A DNA stretch of 64,000 bases from Aquilaria yunnanensis. Taxonomy: Eukaryota; Streptophyta; Magnoliopsida; Malvales; Thymelaeaceae. The position numbers and the translations under genes are program-made. Where the stretch lies: assembly GCA_039654915.1 (NCBI GenBank), contig CM077597.1:91762001-91826000 (forward strand), given 5' to 3'. Positions 23,503-36,700 of the stretch are shown here, piece by piece. The notes below the pieces were generated by a model, which saw only the letters and a list, made by a program, of their open reading frames with translations, was not told where the DNA came from and did not search any database. Each line of letters starts with the position of its first letter. Position 1 is the first letter of the stretch.

Positions 23503-25227
23503 GATTTTGGAAAAATTATGCTTGTAGCCCACGATTTCAAAAACTAGAAATATTTATCCATCAGATTTACGTTCCAATAGTTTATACTTCTTATATCTTT
23601 CTAATATGCAAAAAAAAAAAAAAATGTTTATTGAGTGGAAAATAACTATGAGACAAAGTGGTTTTCTTTTTGACAGCAAAGCAAAAATTATGTCAAAAGA
23701 AAAGAGATACAAACATCATCTTAAAAAAAAAACTGATAGATCAGACACCCAAACCGCAAACATAATAAAAGAACCCAAAGTCTTAAAGAACACAAAACCA
23801 CACCTACCCCTTAAAACCAGAAACCAAAGCGCCCTCCTATAGAGCTCTAACTTCAAAAGCCCTAAGAACACAACAAGATCTTGAAAGAAATAAAAACAAT
23901 AACTGACACTCCATGCTCCTTCCTAGATTTCTTCAACTATGAAGGAACGTAACTACCGCTGGCTTATAATGAAAGATCTCCTTACTTGGGACATCTTTTC
24001 TACCATCATAATTTATGCTACTTTTCAATCAACCACCCATTCTTTCCTTTGTACAACTTGCATATTTTTTTAAATCCCTTTAACACTTTTTTTTTTTGTG
24101 TCCACTTCTTTAACAAATTTAATAGCTAGGTCTCTGAACTGCTCAAAAGTGAAACCTGTCAATTTAATTTGTACACCCTTTTTAAGAACTAATCAGCCCA
24201 AAGTGGTACAATGTAATAAGGAGGTTTCTATCAATAATACTAAGGTATTCCAGTATAGTATCATAACTTAAATAGTGCTAGAACAAATATTAAATCTAAT
24301 ACGGGATATATGAAGCCTCATTGATATGAATCCATCTGTAGTTGATTTTTTTTTTTTTTGTGATATAAAATCTGGAGTTACTGTTATCTTTTTAAGAAAG
24401 AAAAATCTATCATATCAACAACTATTAGCTTAATAAAACAATTTTTTTGGAAGGTGGATAGAATAACAAAAAAAGAACAATAACTCTCTTAAGAAACAAA
24501 AACGTGTTTCATCGGATAAAATAATTAACGGTACTTAGCATCGAAATGAAGACTCTTTAGTTTTAAGTAAAACATTTAATGATCATTCTAGAAGTATGAA
24601 TGACGACATTATGAAATAAAGGACATCGTTGTTCAATTAAACATGGTAAATCTGCTAATTTTGAGATGCATCTGGGTGCTTATGCACTAAGTCAGTCAAT
24701 GGATGATTTCCTTTAATTTTGGTTGAAATGGTAAGTTTTGGCTATTAAGATAGAGTTATCTTTGGATATTTTATTTATGGTTAGATTGAAATTTTTTTTC
24801 CAACAAAAATTAATTAGACATTTATCTCCTCCAATAATGTTTGTTGCGCTTCTTGTTTTCAACAATCCTTCATCTTCACGTTAATAGTCTTCAAGTCCAT
24901 TTATGTCAAAAAAAAAAAAAAATAGCTGGTATAGTTATTTTTCTTTTCCAATTATTTGCAAAGTGCACAAAAAAAAATTTTTTGTTCTTTTTTTCACATT
25001 ACCTTTTTTTATAACATTAAATATGAATGAAATAAATAAACTTAAAATGATAAATATGGTAATTATTTAAAAATGAGTTTATTCATTCATTTTATTTTAT
25101 TTTTGCATAATTGATATGTTTAGATAGTTGCATATATTCTAATTCTAGTTTCATACAATTTGTTTACAGTTTAATACATTAAAAATTTATTGCAAGTTTT
25201 TGTTAAACTTTGTGAAGCATATTTAAT
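23503..25227. other. Intergenic, no gene recognised
   Basis: A Lys-rich frame at 23606-23842 has no recognisable domain and follows an A-run; I do not call it a gene. The minus-strand text over 23640-23900 is T-rich, like the 3' tail of a LINE, but no coding block supports that. Confidence 0.45.
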
Positions 25228-25550
25228 TTCCTATCATAGAAACTCAATTTGTATAATATGAACTCAATTTTTTTTATAGGAAACTATTTTTTTCAATAGA
25301 TATCTAATTTTGTAAATTAACATTTCAATTTGATACAATAAGAAAATAATTTTGATAAATAAAACTCAATTTGATATAATAAGAACCCGATTTCAAAAAA
25401 TGTACCTCAATTTCATATAATAGAAACTTAATTTTATACAAAAGAAACTCATTTTTATACATCGACATTCCAATTTGGTATAATTAGAACTCCACACCTT
25501 TACAATATGATCTTAGTTTCATACAATACAATCTCAGTTATATTTGAGAA
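25228..25550. repeat. Degenerate minisatellite, unit about 20-35 bp
   Basis: Phrases such as AACTCAATTTGATAYAATA and AGAAACTCAATTTTATACA recur roughly ten times with substitutions, with no coding frame. Confidence 0.6.
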
Positions 25551-25805
25551 TTGTCTTTAGGCTTTATTTCCCCACCAATTGAAGTATTTGGTGCATCCTT
25601 ACATTTCATTCTTGTACCTGTATATTATGTTAAAAAAAATTACTCAACAGCAAAAATTGTGAAGAAAAAAGCCAAGAAACAACAATAGATGCCAACAGCA
25701 TACTAGCCGGTCATAAGCAACATTCAATCTTATGAGGAACAAAAGCCAAGAAAATAAAACCCAATATTTTAACCATCCAATCGATTCTCCACAATTTTGA
25801 AACTC

Positions 25806-27200
25806 ATATTCACTACATACAGTCATTCAGCAAAAACATATAAACCGTTAGTAGAATCACACAAGCTATCCACACAAAATTACTCTGTCAACAAAACCTC
25901 ACAAAATCATAATAATACAAACTTTCCACAGAACCATACACTTCATAACTGTTCAACCCTGCAATCTAACCATACAACTAACCACAACAAAAACACCCCA
26001 TAATAACACTTCTCACAATTATACATGTGTAATTAGAACAATACATAACTATCTTAAGAACACACCACAGAACGCCCCATTCACTCAACCCAGTAAATAA
26101 CACTTCTCACTCCCACATACAAAATACACTCACTCTCCTTCAAATCCAAACCATACAAAACGTTTACAGAATAACACAACTTCACAATTTTTCCTACATA
26201 TAGTTGTTCGATAGAACCATACAAACTGTTAGTAAAATCACACAAGCTATTCACACAAAATTACTCTGTCAACAAAACCATACAAAATGGTAATAATACA
26301 AACTTTTCCACAGAACAATACACTTCATAATTGCTCAACCCTGCAATCCACCCCATAATAACACTCCTCACAATTATACAACGTGTAATTAGAACAATAC
26401 ATCACTGTATCAAGAACACACAATAGAATGCCACATTCATTCAATCTAGTAAATAACACTTCTCACTCCTACATACAAAATACACCCACTCTCCTCCAAA
26501 TCCAAACCATACATAATGTTCACAGAATAACATAACATCCTTACACAACATCAACCACATCTTTTTCTTACAATTTTAACAAACACATGTTTGAGATACT
26601 TACAGTTGATATTGAGAGCAAACCAAATCCTCTGAATCATGATCTTCTGATTCACTACTGGAGCCACTACCCTCTACGATGCGAACCATATTCCCTGCAC
26701 ATAATTGTTCGGTAGAAACATACAAATCATTAATGGATTCACACAACCTATCCACACACAACAAAATACTATTTCAACAAAATCACACAAAATCAGAATG
26801 ATACAAACATCCCACAGAACCTTACACCTCATAATTGTTCAACACTGCAATCCAACCATAAAACTGGACACAATAAAAATACCCAAATAATAACACTTCT
26901 CACAGTTATACAACATGTACTTAGTATAATACATACCTGTCTACAGAAAACTCATTAGAATGACACATTAACTCAACCCAGTAAATAACACTTCACTACC
27001 ACATACAAAATACACCCACTTTCAACCAGATCCAAACCATCCAAAATGTTCACAAAATAATACAACTTCACAATTTTTACTTAATGCATTTGCTTGGCAG
27101 AAACATACAAACTGACGACAGAGGCACACAAACCATTAACACAAACTTACTCTGCCACTAAAACCACAAAAAAAACCCACTAGAAAACCATACAAAACAT
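25806..27200. repeat. Tandem array of about 390-bp units (three copies plus part of a fourth)
   Basis: Starts near 25830, 26210, 26710 and 27095 share the order ACATACAAACTGTTAGTA, CACACAAGCTATYCACACA, TCAACAAAACC and CTTCATAATTGTTCAAC, then a CACTTCTCAC block. The strand composition is strongly skewed (A and C on plus). The second and third copies are separated by an extra segment of about 110 bp (26590-26700). Its minus strand reads MVRIVEGSGSSSESEDH, an acidic Ser-rich stretch that could be an exon remnant of unknown origin. Confidence 0.7.
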
Positions 27201-27360
27201 TCACAGACTAACTCCAACTTTTCACCCATCATCACTTCTTCCAACTTCCCCTTAGAGAACCATTCAATTCCATCTACTTCAGCCTTGCTTATGTTCACAT
27301 AGTTTCTGACTAAATTTAAAAAAAAAAAACCCATCATCTTTGAAATGCCAACATACCTTT

Positions 27361-27530
27361 CTTCTTTTTCGACGACTCGCACCCCTCACTAGAACGAAAT
27401 CACGAACCTTGTTTCTCTCCTTCGTGGTCCTAATCGCATGCCTTCTTTCTTCTTCGATGACTCGCACCCCTCACTAAAATGAAATCACGAACCTTGCTTC
27501 TCTCCTTCATGGTCCTAATCGCTGTGATCC
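27361..27530. repeat. 85-bp tandem duplication
   Basis: GACTCGCACCCCTCACTA, AATCACGAACCTTG and CTCTCCTTC blocks occur twice with an 85-bp offset (for example 27371 and 27456) and few differences. Both copies belong to a CT-rich stretch at the right end of the larger array. Confidence 0.75.
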
Positions 27531-27787
27531 AAGACACTCCTAGACCGTCTTCGCTCTCGCCGCCGCCAGGCCAGATTTTGTGCCCAAACCAGTCGTCGCC
27601 GCCGCGAGCTCTGGGTTTCCTTAAACTCGTCGATAGAAAATGTGGATTCTTTTTTAATAAGAAATCTTATTTTGCTTCTGTCTCCGCGTTGTGTGTTTTA
27701 AGGCATGTTTTTGTATGGAAAATGAAAGCTAAATTAGTGGCTCTTGATAATTATCCCTTAATTTTTGAGATTCCCTTACTGATTTGA
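27479..27787 (+). CDS. Unrecognised 102-codon open frame
   Basis: The frame begins MKSRTLLLSFMVLIAVIQD, which looks like a secretory signal. It continues with a Pro/Ser-rich part (PRPSSLSPPPGQILCP), after which the text has no recognisable domain. Half of the hydrophobic start lies in the second copy of the 85-bp duplication. The first copy has ACG where this one has ATG, so the start arose or was lost by one base. It may be chance; I give it only because the start is signal-like. Confidence 0.2.
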   Translation: MKSRTLLLSFMVLIAVIQDTPRPSSLSPPPGQILCPNQSSPPRALGFLKLVDRKCGFFFNKKSYFASVSALCVLRHVFVWKMKAKLVALDNYPLIFEIPLLI

Positions 27788-28445
27788 AAGCGTGGTAACA
27801 GATTTAATCCATTAGTAACACTGTTAGTGTTAGTAGGTGTATTATACACCAAGGAGGACAGTTTCCAATCTCAATAAAAAGCATAATTAATACGCAAAAC
27901 AAAATTTCTAAGCTGTCATATCTCTCTCTCGCTCTCTCTCAACCCTAATTAACTCCTCCCTGTCAAGTTTTCTCTCTGATTAGTAGTAGTAGTCTTTGGC
28001 TGGGACTGAAATTTTTTACCAGTTTTTGTTGATGACCTTTTGGATTTTTTTCTATGTTGGCCGAGATCTCTCATTCCCGCCTCTTTCTATGTGGTTTTTT
28101 ACCCTTCATAAAAATTATAGCCACTTCTTTTCTAGAAGCTATCTAATTTCATGACCGTCGTTATGTGGCATCTGCGGATATGGTTTGGTTTGGAGAACAA
28201 CTAGTTAGGAGGCAAACATTAGAGAAATATTGCTTCTTGAGCTTTTTTTTTTTAATAGCAACTAAAGATAATTCATTAAATAATTCAACTGAGATTTATA
28301 AACACTTGATAGCCAGAGGCTATGCTCACTGCACACAAGAACAGACCAATTAACTTGCACCTATTATGGTGTCCCAATAGCAAAATCTCAATTGTGTGAA
28401 ACAAGTTTGAATCCCCCGACCACTAGGATAACTATTACAACCGAG
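27788..28445. other. Intergenic, nothing recognised
   Basis: Contains a CT-rich stretch (27920-27990) that could be a 5' leader, but no following gene was found on either strand. Confidence 0.4.
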
Positions 28446-28680
28446 TCATTGTGCCAAAGACATACAAATGTCTGCCGGGTTCTGAATCCAACCTATCCAA
28501 GGGAATTTAAATTTTGGGTATCTACTAGAGAACAAAAGAAAAGAGAGAGCTTGTATGTCTCTTAACAAATTTGAGTAAAAGTGCTGACCTTCCTCAAACA
28601 CAAGTTTATTCCTCCACTTCCAAATGAGCCAAGAAGTAAAATATGTCACAGCTTCCCAACCTTTTTTTGATATTTGGCAT
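28446..28680 (-). pseudogene. LINE-type RNase H / reverse-transcriptase tail fragment
   Basis: The minus frame reads TSWLIWKWRNKLVFEE followed by a helical stretch. This resembles the 'WxIWKxRNxxxF' segment that ends the zinc-binding part of plant LINE reverse transcriptases and precedes their RNase H domain. Upstream text KKGWEAVTYF fits the same region. Only about 75 codons are left, without an active site. Confidence 0.5.
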
Positions 28681-29763
28681 GCAAACTTTGTGGAGCAGCA
28701 CTAATGCATTCTTGAACATTTGAGAAGGTGATGAAATCAAGCTGCCACCACCTAAAAACTTGCTTGTTGAGCTTGATGTATTCAACTCCATAAGTACAAG
28801 CACACCTTTTATAATCTTGTAATTAATTTCAAACTTAACGTAGTTGAGATCATCCAATTGTATTTAAACAATTGAGAAACTTTTTATTTTTTAGTCATAT
28901 GCCGCACTTGTATAATAGTACAAATTATACCATCATACATCCTCAGTTTGATGGTTTTAAAACTAACAATCTTTGAAGCTTTTATTTTTTTGGTTTCCCG
29001 TTGTCATTGCTGCTTCATAAAGGATTTCGATCATTTGACATGCTTATGATATTGGATCAAAATTTTTACTCTAACAATCCTCTCTAAGTGCCTTTCTTGC
29101 TACAATAATAAAATTTCAATTGTTTCTTACCTTTTAGTTTACCATGATTGGGACTCCTGCCTTGGTTACACTCCATTGACCTCCCACTTATCACCAACAA
29201 GGCCTTTATTTGTTGGAAAATGACCTGCATGTCTTCCTTATTCTTACATTGGCTTTATTCTTCTAAGATAGCAACCGCAACATCTTAAAAGACTAGGTAG
29301 GCAGAGACAATATTATTTCTCAAGTTAATGATGAGTTGATCATAAGAATCTAATCAACTTTAGAGGAGAAATTAAGCACACTACGAAGGCTCAATTTTAT
29401 ACCCCAACACTCTGATGTGAAGCGTTTTATGGATGAATTTCTAGAGCATACCAATAGGTCAAACACAAAGAAGAAAACGCAGAAATAGGATTTGTACAAT
29501 CCTTAACTTTTGGAGGCCATAACTTTTGCTATAGTTATTAGAATCATTATTATAATACGTTGTTTTGAAAGGAATTTCATGCTTTACAAAAGTAAGAATC
29601 ATTTTTTCCTTCATAACCGTCTTTGATAGGCAAAAATTCCATTCTCTTGAAGGGTGTACAAGCATTCGAAGTTTATGTCATTTTGGACTCTAGGTTATTT
29701 TTGGTATCTTTCTCTATTTTGGGTTAGGGGATCTCTTTGTAGGCCTATAAATAAGCTCTCTTA

Positions 29764-29808
<45 letters not shown>

Positions 29809-30099
29809 TTCTATCAATAATATTGATCAAGTATTCCAATTTGCTTTAACCATCTCTACGAGTAGATTCTCGTTATTTTTTTTATTAAGCGCCTTGTTTG
29901 ATCATGTGTGTTTCTCATTATGTCACAATGTGAGTTGAGAAAATAAACTATTTAGAATGTTTATGTGCTTGATCATTGAAGTAGATTCCTTCATTTGAAG
30001 AGTAGATAGAGTTTAGGTTCTCTCTAACTATGACTTCTAATAAAAAAAAAATAGTGAGGCTTCAGGAGAGTTGTTGATAAATCATTAGATAGAGGGGGG
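28681..30099. other. Retroelement-derived or intergenic DNA, no gene
   Basis: No coding blocks were identified. A TATAAATAAG motif at 29745 precedes an (ATT)n microsatellite (29765-29807), as in a retrotransposon LTR. LTR borders could not be set. Confidence 0.4.
29765..29807. repeat. (ATT)n microsatellite, about 14 units
   Basis: An uninterrupted ATT trinucleotide run is directly visible. Confidence 0.95.
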
Positions 30100-30590
30100 C
30101 TAATTTAGATATGGAATGTTTGGATTTCTGTTTTCTTTTTTAGCTTTGTGGTATTTCTTGCTTGAATATCTACCTTTTGGCTCCAGCTTCTTGCTGGATT
30201 CTTGTATCTCTTTTTGTTTATCATTAATAATCTTTTCTCCTTTGCTGTTAAAAAAAAGTATAGAGTTTCCTTTTAAGGAAAATTTTGCTATGGAGTGACC
30301 TAACTCATACAATTTGTTGAGATGATCTTAAATCTCTTTTGTTGTTTTTTTCTCCTTAATGGTAGACAACACTCTATCGACTAATGCCAAATGAAGATCT
30401 GCAATAGCATTTTCAATAGTCATTTCATTCAACATTTTGTTATCTGTGAAATCTAACAGTCTTTTGTTGATATCTACCATAAAACCATCTTTTTCTCAAG
30501 ATAGAATTTATCTTCAACCTCCATACTAAGAGATTACTCTCTTTAAATTTCTTGACCTCAAATTTTCCTGCCACCACTTTTATAAGCCCC
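30100..30590 (-). pseudogene. Copia gag N-terminal remnant
   Basis: The minus strand reads KFEVKKFKESN, then after a small shift ILRKDGFMVDINKRLLDF, AIADLHLALVDRVLSTI, KEKKTTKEI*DHLNKLYE and LGHSIAKFSLKG. These are the usual blocks of copia-type gag (UBN2/DUF4219), where the starred position is normally Trp (TGG to TAA/TAG change). The frame then runs into Lys-rich text and stops. No protease or integrase is attached. Confidence 0.75.
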
Positions 30591-30916
30591 CACTATTTTC
30601 AAGTGAATAATGATCGTATGATATAAATAGTTTCCAACATCTTTTCGAGGGTAAGATATAATTTATTTATTTTTTGATTTGGAGGATCTGTTTTTTAGTG
30701 GTAACTAGAAAGTATACAGTAAGTAAATTATAAAAAACCTAAGTTAGTTATGATACGACTTCTTGTAAAATTTGACTTCGAGCAGAGCAAGTTGCAGCCG
30801 ATGAGTCTAGGTACTCATCCCATTAATGCAAGTTTTTTAACTTCTTCCAACCGATTGTAAACTGCCCTTGGATGAATGAGTTGATCAACGGCCAACAATC
30901 GCTCCAGAGCTCGCCG

Positions 30917-30925
30917 TATAAATAG
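30917..30925 (+). promoter_or_regulatory. Probable TATA box of the PKS pseudogene
   Basis: TATAAATAG lies about 115 bp upstream of the ATG at 31032, in sense orientation and in a locally GC-richer context. Confidence 0.6.
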
Positions 30926-31974
30926 AGCTGAACTCGGAGCTCTCTTTGCAACCGTTGGTAATATCTTCTGATCTTTGATTAGTTGTAGAAAATTTCACTG
31001 TACTGGAATATTTTTGGCTAGAAGGGCGTCGATGGAGATTTTCCAAGCCACCCAGCGTGCCAAGAGTACCGCCTCAATTCTGGCCATCGGCACCGCCAAT
31101 CCTCCCGCCGTATTCTACCAAAATGACTACCCCGATTTCTACTTCCGAGTCACCAATAGCGAGCACAAGATAGACGCAAGCACAAATTCAAGCGAATTTG
31201 TAATTACAAGTCTCTATTAATTATTACAAAAAGTATTATGGCCCATTTTGGCTAGACTTAATCCCATTTAAGTGGGAATATATAATTGCGACAAAGCTTT
31301 GAAAAGCTTTGGATTAAGCCATTTTAAGTAGTCAAAATTTAGAACCAATTAGTTTTAACTTAAGTTCATTTAACCTGGAATAAATTATTTTTATTTTTAT
31401 ATTTTTTTTATCAAAAACTAATTTTATTTAAAAGTCAATATTATGCATGTGTAATAATACATTGAAAATATAATTTTATAATCTTATTAAATTTTTATGA
31501 TTTTTCTAGTTTTAGACATCAAAAATAAAAATTCACAAAATTCTACTAATATCATTAAAATTTACTTATATATATTATTAAATCTATATAATATTGACTT
31601 TTAAATGAAATTGGTTTCAAGTAAAAAATATAAAAATAAAAATAAATTATTTTTTATTAAATTAATTTAAATTAAAACAAATTTGCTCTTAGTTTATATT
31701 ACAATTCTAATAAGTATTTAATTTAGAAAAATAAATATTTTACCCTCTACTTTATAAAATTGTCGCCCTGTCTAATGTTTTAAACTTCATAAATAATTTC
31801 GTTTTAGGCGAAAAGTCGGTGATCGAGAAACGACATCAGTATCTGACTGAAGAAATCCTTCGTGGCAACAAGAACCTGTGCAAGTACGGAGCCCCGTCTC
31901 TTGACGCCTGCCAAGCCATGCCCAATGAGGAAGTGTCACATCCCACACAGGCCCCAGCCTGTGCACTCTAAAAA

Positions 31975-33052
31975 ATTTCTTAGTCTTCAGCTTCTCCTGC
32001 CCATCATATTATGGAGCATATCTAATTAGACTGTTGAACCTTTGCTTATACTCCAGGACACTGAGGTCTCCTTACTCCAGCTGATCAAATTCTACTTGTT
32101 TCTGGTCCTTCTGAGCTTCACTAACATACTGTTGGTGGAAGACCTGAAGAAAGTCTGCCCACCTCATAGATCTTCTCCTGGCTGGTGGTCCCCTCTGCTT
32201 TCTCTCTTGGTAGGTCCTTTGCATAGCTCTCCACCATAGCTCTGCATTACCTTCACGTCTGAAGGTGGCTACTAGTACTTTCTGGGTGGAGGATACATCT
32301 ATCCTCTCAAAAATTTTCTCCACTTGGTACACCCAGAATTCTGCTTCATCAGGGTCATAACCACCCCTGAAAACTGGAGGTTTTAGTGCTAGGAATCCTT
32401 CCAGTTGGCCCTCCTTTAAGCCATCTCTCCTAGAACTTTCTTCTCTAACTTCTGTGTTTCGGGTTCTATCCCTGGATGTCCTCCCTCTGGCAATGGTCTC
32501 AGTAGGAGGCTCAGTCCTCCTTGAATATATGTAGGCATCTAGCTCCTCTATATCTGGACTTTCCTCATCCTCCTCATCAGCTCTGGGCTTCTATCTAACT
32601 TCATATCTCAGTCTTCTAGCTCTTAGGTGTCTTTTTTCCTCATCACCCTATTCTTCTTCCTGATTCCCTCCATTTTTACTGGACTGGTCATAATTTACTA
32701 GTTCTTTGCCAGGCCTTCTCCTTCCTCTTCTGCCATCGGCCTCAAAGTTCTCTCCTACTCCTACTTGTTCTGGGCTTTCTTGTGACTGGGATTGGCCTCT
32801 AGCCAAGGCTTACATTCTCACTACAAGCTGAGCTATAGTAGCCTGCAGTGTTTCCATCATCAATTCCATCCTGTCCTGTCTACCTTTGCTGGGTCCAGGT
32901 ACTTGTAACCTGGCATTTGGCTCCTCGGCTAAACTAGGCTCATTGGCCTCTACTTGCCTCTCATGCATATCTATATGCATTCCATCTCTAACATGGGCTG
33001 CTGTGTTTTCTTCCTGTACTAGGGATTCTCTTTCCCTACCTCTAGTTTTCAT
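31975..33052 (-). pseudogene. Ty3/gypsy gag remnant
   Basis: The start at 33052 reads MKTRGRERESLVQEEN. Downstream text includes LKPPVFRGGYDPDEAEFW, VYQVEKIFERIDVSSTQ, VATFRREGNAELWWRAM, RWADFLQVFHQQYV and DLSVLEYKQRFNSLIRYAP, the retrotransposon gag domain. At least two in-frame stops are present, and the frame runs into the LTR stub without reaching a zinc knuckle. Confidence 0.85.
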
Positions 33053-33168
33053 CCTGCACTTAAGATGCAGCTATTCACATATGCTCAATAAGTACAAGTC
33101 TTATATAATCGTATATGGGAACAAGTCTAGGCTAACCACCCTACTAAAACAGAAGTTGTAAACCTTAA

Positions 33169-33180
33169 GCTTTGATACCA
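33169..33180 (-). other. Primer binding site, initiator tRNA-Met type
   Basis: The minus strand reads TGGTATCAAAGC, one base from the consensus TGGTATCAGAGC, about ten bases inside the LTR border. It sets the element's orientation to minus. Confidence 0.75.
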
Positions 33181-33729
33181 AACAAAGCCTTTCACACCTC
33201 ACATAGGCCCCAGCCTGTGCACTCAGTACCACTCACCATACTACCCAGAAAGTTATTAAACACTTATGTCTTTAAGTGTTATAAGTGAGCATTTAATTTC
33301 GACCAACTTTCATTTAGGTAGTTTAAGTATTATTTTCTTAAGCTTAAGGCTTGATAGGTGCCCCAAGAGGCTTATGAGTTATCCTGTCTTCTTACTTGCA
33401 GCTTGAGGCAAGGCCCATAACAGTAACTTACAACACAAGCAAGGCATACACTTAATTCTTTAAGTGTCTAGGATCTGTGCTCATCAAGTGTGCTACTCCA
33501 ATGCATGACAACCAAAAAGCCCATCTTTTCAAGTTTTGGAAAACACAAGTTTTCATGTTCATGCACATTCGGCGAAGTAAAGAACACAAGATGTTCAATC
33601 CACAAAGGCAATTCCAATAACTCATAAACATAGCATAACTTGGCATTCAAACATCCAACATATGTACATCAAAACCAAAGTCAACCGAGGCTAAATATAC
33701 ACAAAAGTAACCTACATACAAGTACTATC

Positions 33730-36700
33730 TAGGGCTGAAAATGGGCCGAGCTTTATTCGGGTAGCTCGAGCTCGAGCTCGAGCTCGAGTAAGAGATTTTC
33801 GAGTCATGTATTTTTGACCTCGATCTCTAGTTGAAAATTGGGCTCGAATTATTTTCGAGCCGAGCTCAAGCCCACACATATTCGGCCCTTTAGGCCCTTG
33901 AGCTTAACATGCTCGATATTTACATTATTGGGCCCTTCTTCTTAGTCCCAGCCCACTCCCCTTCGGCCATACCCCTTAGTCGTCAGACTCCCCAGTCCCC
34001 ACTTCTTCAGTCCCTCTCAGCCTCTCAGTCTCAGCCCTCTCCCTCCAGACCAGAGTCCCAATCTCTCGCCGTTTCACGTCGTGACTCTCAACTCTCTTTG
34101 TCGGATTCAGAATTCAGATCAGCGCCTTCAGAGTTTAGATCAGAATCTTAGATTCAGAGTTCAGATCAGAGACTCTTGTGTCTCGTCCGTCACTCTCCCC
34201 GTCGGCCGTCTACCCGTCTCCAGTCTCCCGAGTCCCGAGTCCCGAGTCCCTCCTTCCCGACTACCAACTCCACGACCCGAGTCCCGACTCCCGTCCTGGC
34301 TCTCCCCTGCCCTGACTCCCCACCCAGTCACCTACTCGGTGTCGGCTATTCCCTTCGGCGGCTCGGCCTTGGTAATTCCTGTCCTTCGCCTTCGCACTTC
34401 ACAGTGGATTCTGATTCCCTCTCATCTCCAACGGACCGACGCTTCCACTCTACGATGCCGACGTTTCAGAATCAACACCATGCATAGCAAAATCGGTTGT
34501 CATCGCTCGTTGGCTCCGGCTCGTCGCACCTGGTATTTAATTTTTGTTTAGGATTTTGTATCTAAATTTTTTGTTCTTAATTGTTCAATTTTTGATTTTA
34601 CAATGTTTTAGTGTCCATGTTTGTTATTAATTTTGGAGAAATTTTCTTTAGAAGCTTGGAATGTAATGTTCTTTAGAAGCAATGTAAAGCCGGATTCTAG
34701 ATTATATTAAGGAAACCTATTGCAATTTGCAAGAGAACTGGAATTGAAAATCATAATAGAACTTGGAAAGCTACGAAGCAATTATCTACTAACCAAAAAA
34801 GAAAATCAAACAAGATTTCATTTGTTCCCTAAAATTCTGGAATTTCCAGCAGACCAAAAAATTACCAGATTTCATTTGTTCCCTAAAATTAATAAAAAGT
34901 AAACTTAGGCAAGACTCATAAAACTAATAATTATATAAATACATAGAATTGACCAAGGATAATAATCTATGCTTTTATCCTTCATCACTTGCATTCAATT
35001 TTTATTTGCAATAAACTTATGAACTTATGAATGGTTCTTTCCATAGTTAGTGATTCTATAAAACTTGCAATTTGTTCTTTTATTTGTCATTTGCAAATTT
35101 GTAATGGTTTTGCAATGTTAGAATATTTTAATTAACAATAGAATACTAGAGGGGTGGAATTAGTGGAGTATGTAAATTTATGAATGTTTATTGCGCTGGA
35201 TTTGCAATGTTTGAGACTTTGAGTGTTGATGTTTGTCAATGTTTGTTATTATGTTTGGGAAATACCATTAATAGAGTGAGTTTTGTCATTAAATGATTAT
35301 AAGTTAGTAAGTGATTAAGCATCAAGGGGGAATTGAGTACATTGGCTGCTGAGTTTTGTCTGCTGAAACAAGGCAGACAATTAAGAAACATTGACTGAAA
35401 CAAGGCTATTTTGTAGCCTTTAATGTACCTGTGAGTCTGTGACAATGTTTCATTTTGCAGCAATGTCAATATCAAGTAAGGGTTTTCAATCTATGGATGA
35501 GTCAAATACAAATCCACCCATGGATGTTGATCAAATTGACACAACCATTGACACCGATCAAGCTCGAATAGCAAAAATGGCTGATATTCCTATTGAGACT
35601 TTATCTGATGATGATAATGACGGATCAAGTTCGACAGATGAGGGTGAGAATAAGGAAAAAAATGATGGGGGTGCTGTTAGTGGTGAGACAACAGTTGGTG
35701 GGGCATTGAAAAAAAAAAAAGAGAGAGTAGCAAGAGATCTACTGTTTAGAAAGAATTCAAAACATGCACTAATTCAAAAGGGTCAAAGAAGGCAAAGTGC
35801 ATGCATTGTGGAACACTTATGTCGATGAGCAAGTCTTCAAGTACATCACATCTTCGTAGGCATTTGAAAAAGTGCACTAAAAGAAAGCTCTACATGAAAC
35901 GACAAGGGCTTCTTAATTTCTTGCTTGAAAACACAAGTACTAGTGATAGCTTTCATACCCTTGCACCAGCTGTGGTAAATGAAAAATATGATGCACTGAA
36001 AATGAGAGAGGCTATTGCTCATTGGATATTGATGCATGAGAAGTCATTCATGGCTGTAAAGGAGGATGGGTTTAACTTTATGATAAGGATTGCAATTCCT
36101 CAATGGGAGAAGATAAGTCAGGTCACATTGAGGTCAGATTGTATGAAGGTCTATGAGCATGAGAAGAAAAGATTAAAAGGGCTTCTGAACAAAATTTCAA
36201 AGATTAGCTTGACAACAGATTTGTGAAAGTCTAAAAGTCAAAAGATAGGGTATATGGTAGTCACTGCTTACTTCCTTGACCCGGATTGGAAGCTTAATAA
36301 ATGGGTGTTGAATTTTGTCCACATTCCTCCTCCACATCGTGGTGTGGACATTTCAGATAATTTGTACAAGTGTCTGAAAGAGTGGGGCATCGAGAATAAG
36401 ATTTACACTATATCAGTTGATAACTATTCATTTAATGACAGTGTTATCAGTAATTTGAAAGATATTTTTGAGGTGAATAGGAAATTGCTTTGTGGTGGAA
36501 AGTTGTTCCATATGCGATGTTGTGCGCATATTCTTAATCTCATTGTTTAAGATGGTTTGAATGAGACTAAGTATGTGATCGAGGATGTGAGGGAAAGTGT
36601 TCATTTTGTGAATCAAAGTGAAGCAAGATTGAAGGCATTTTGTGAGATCATACAGCAGTTGCAGTTACCTTACAGAAAACTTGTGCTAGACTATAAGACT

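Noticed and set aside
29411..30590. A complete copia element around the gag remnant
   Set aside because: Only the gag block is recognisable. LTR borders, primer site and pol could not be found, and the nearby TATA-like motif points the other way.
33909..34551. Pro/Ser/Arg-rich overlapping frames in the hAT leader
   Set aside because: Produced by CCCGAGT and TCCC-type repeats; overlapping frames are equally open and none has a domain.
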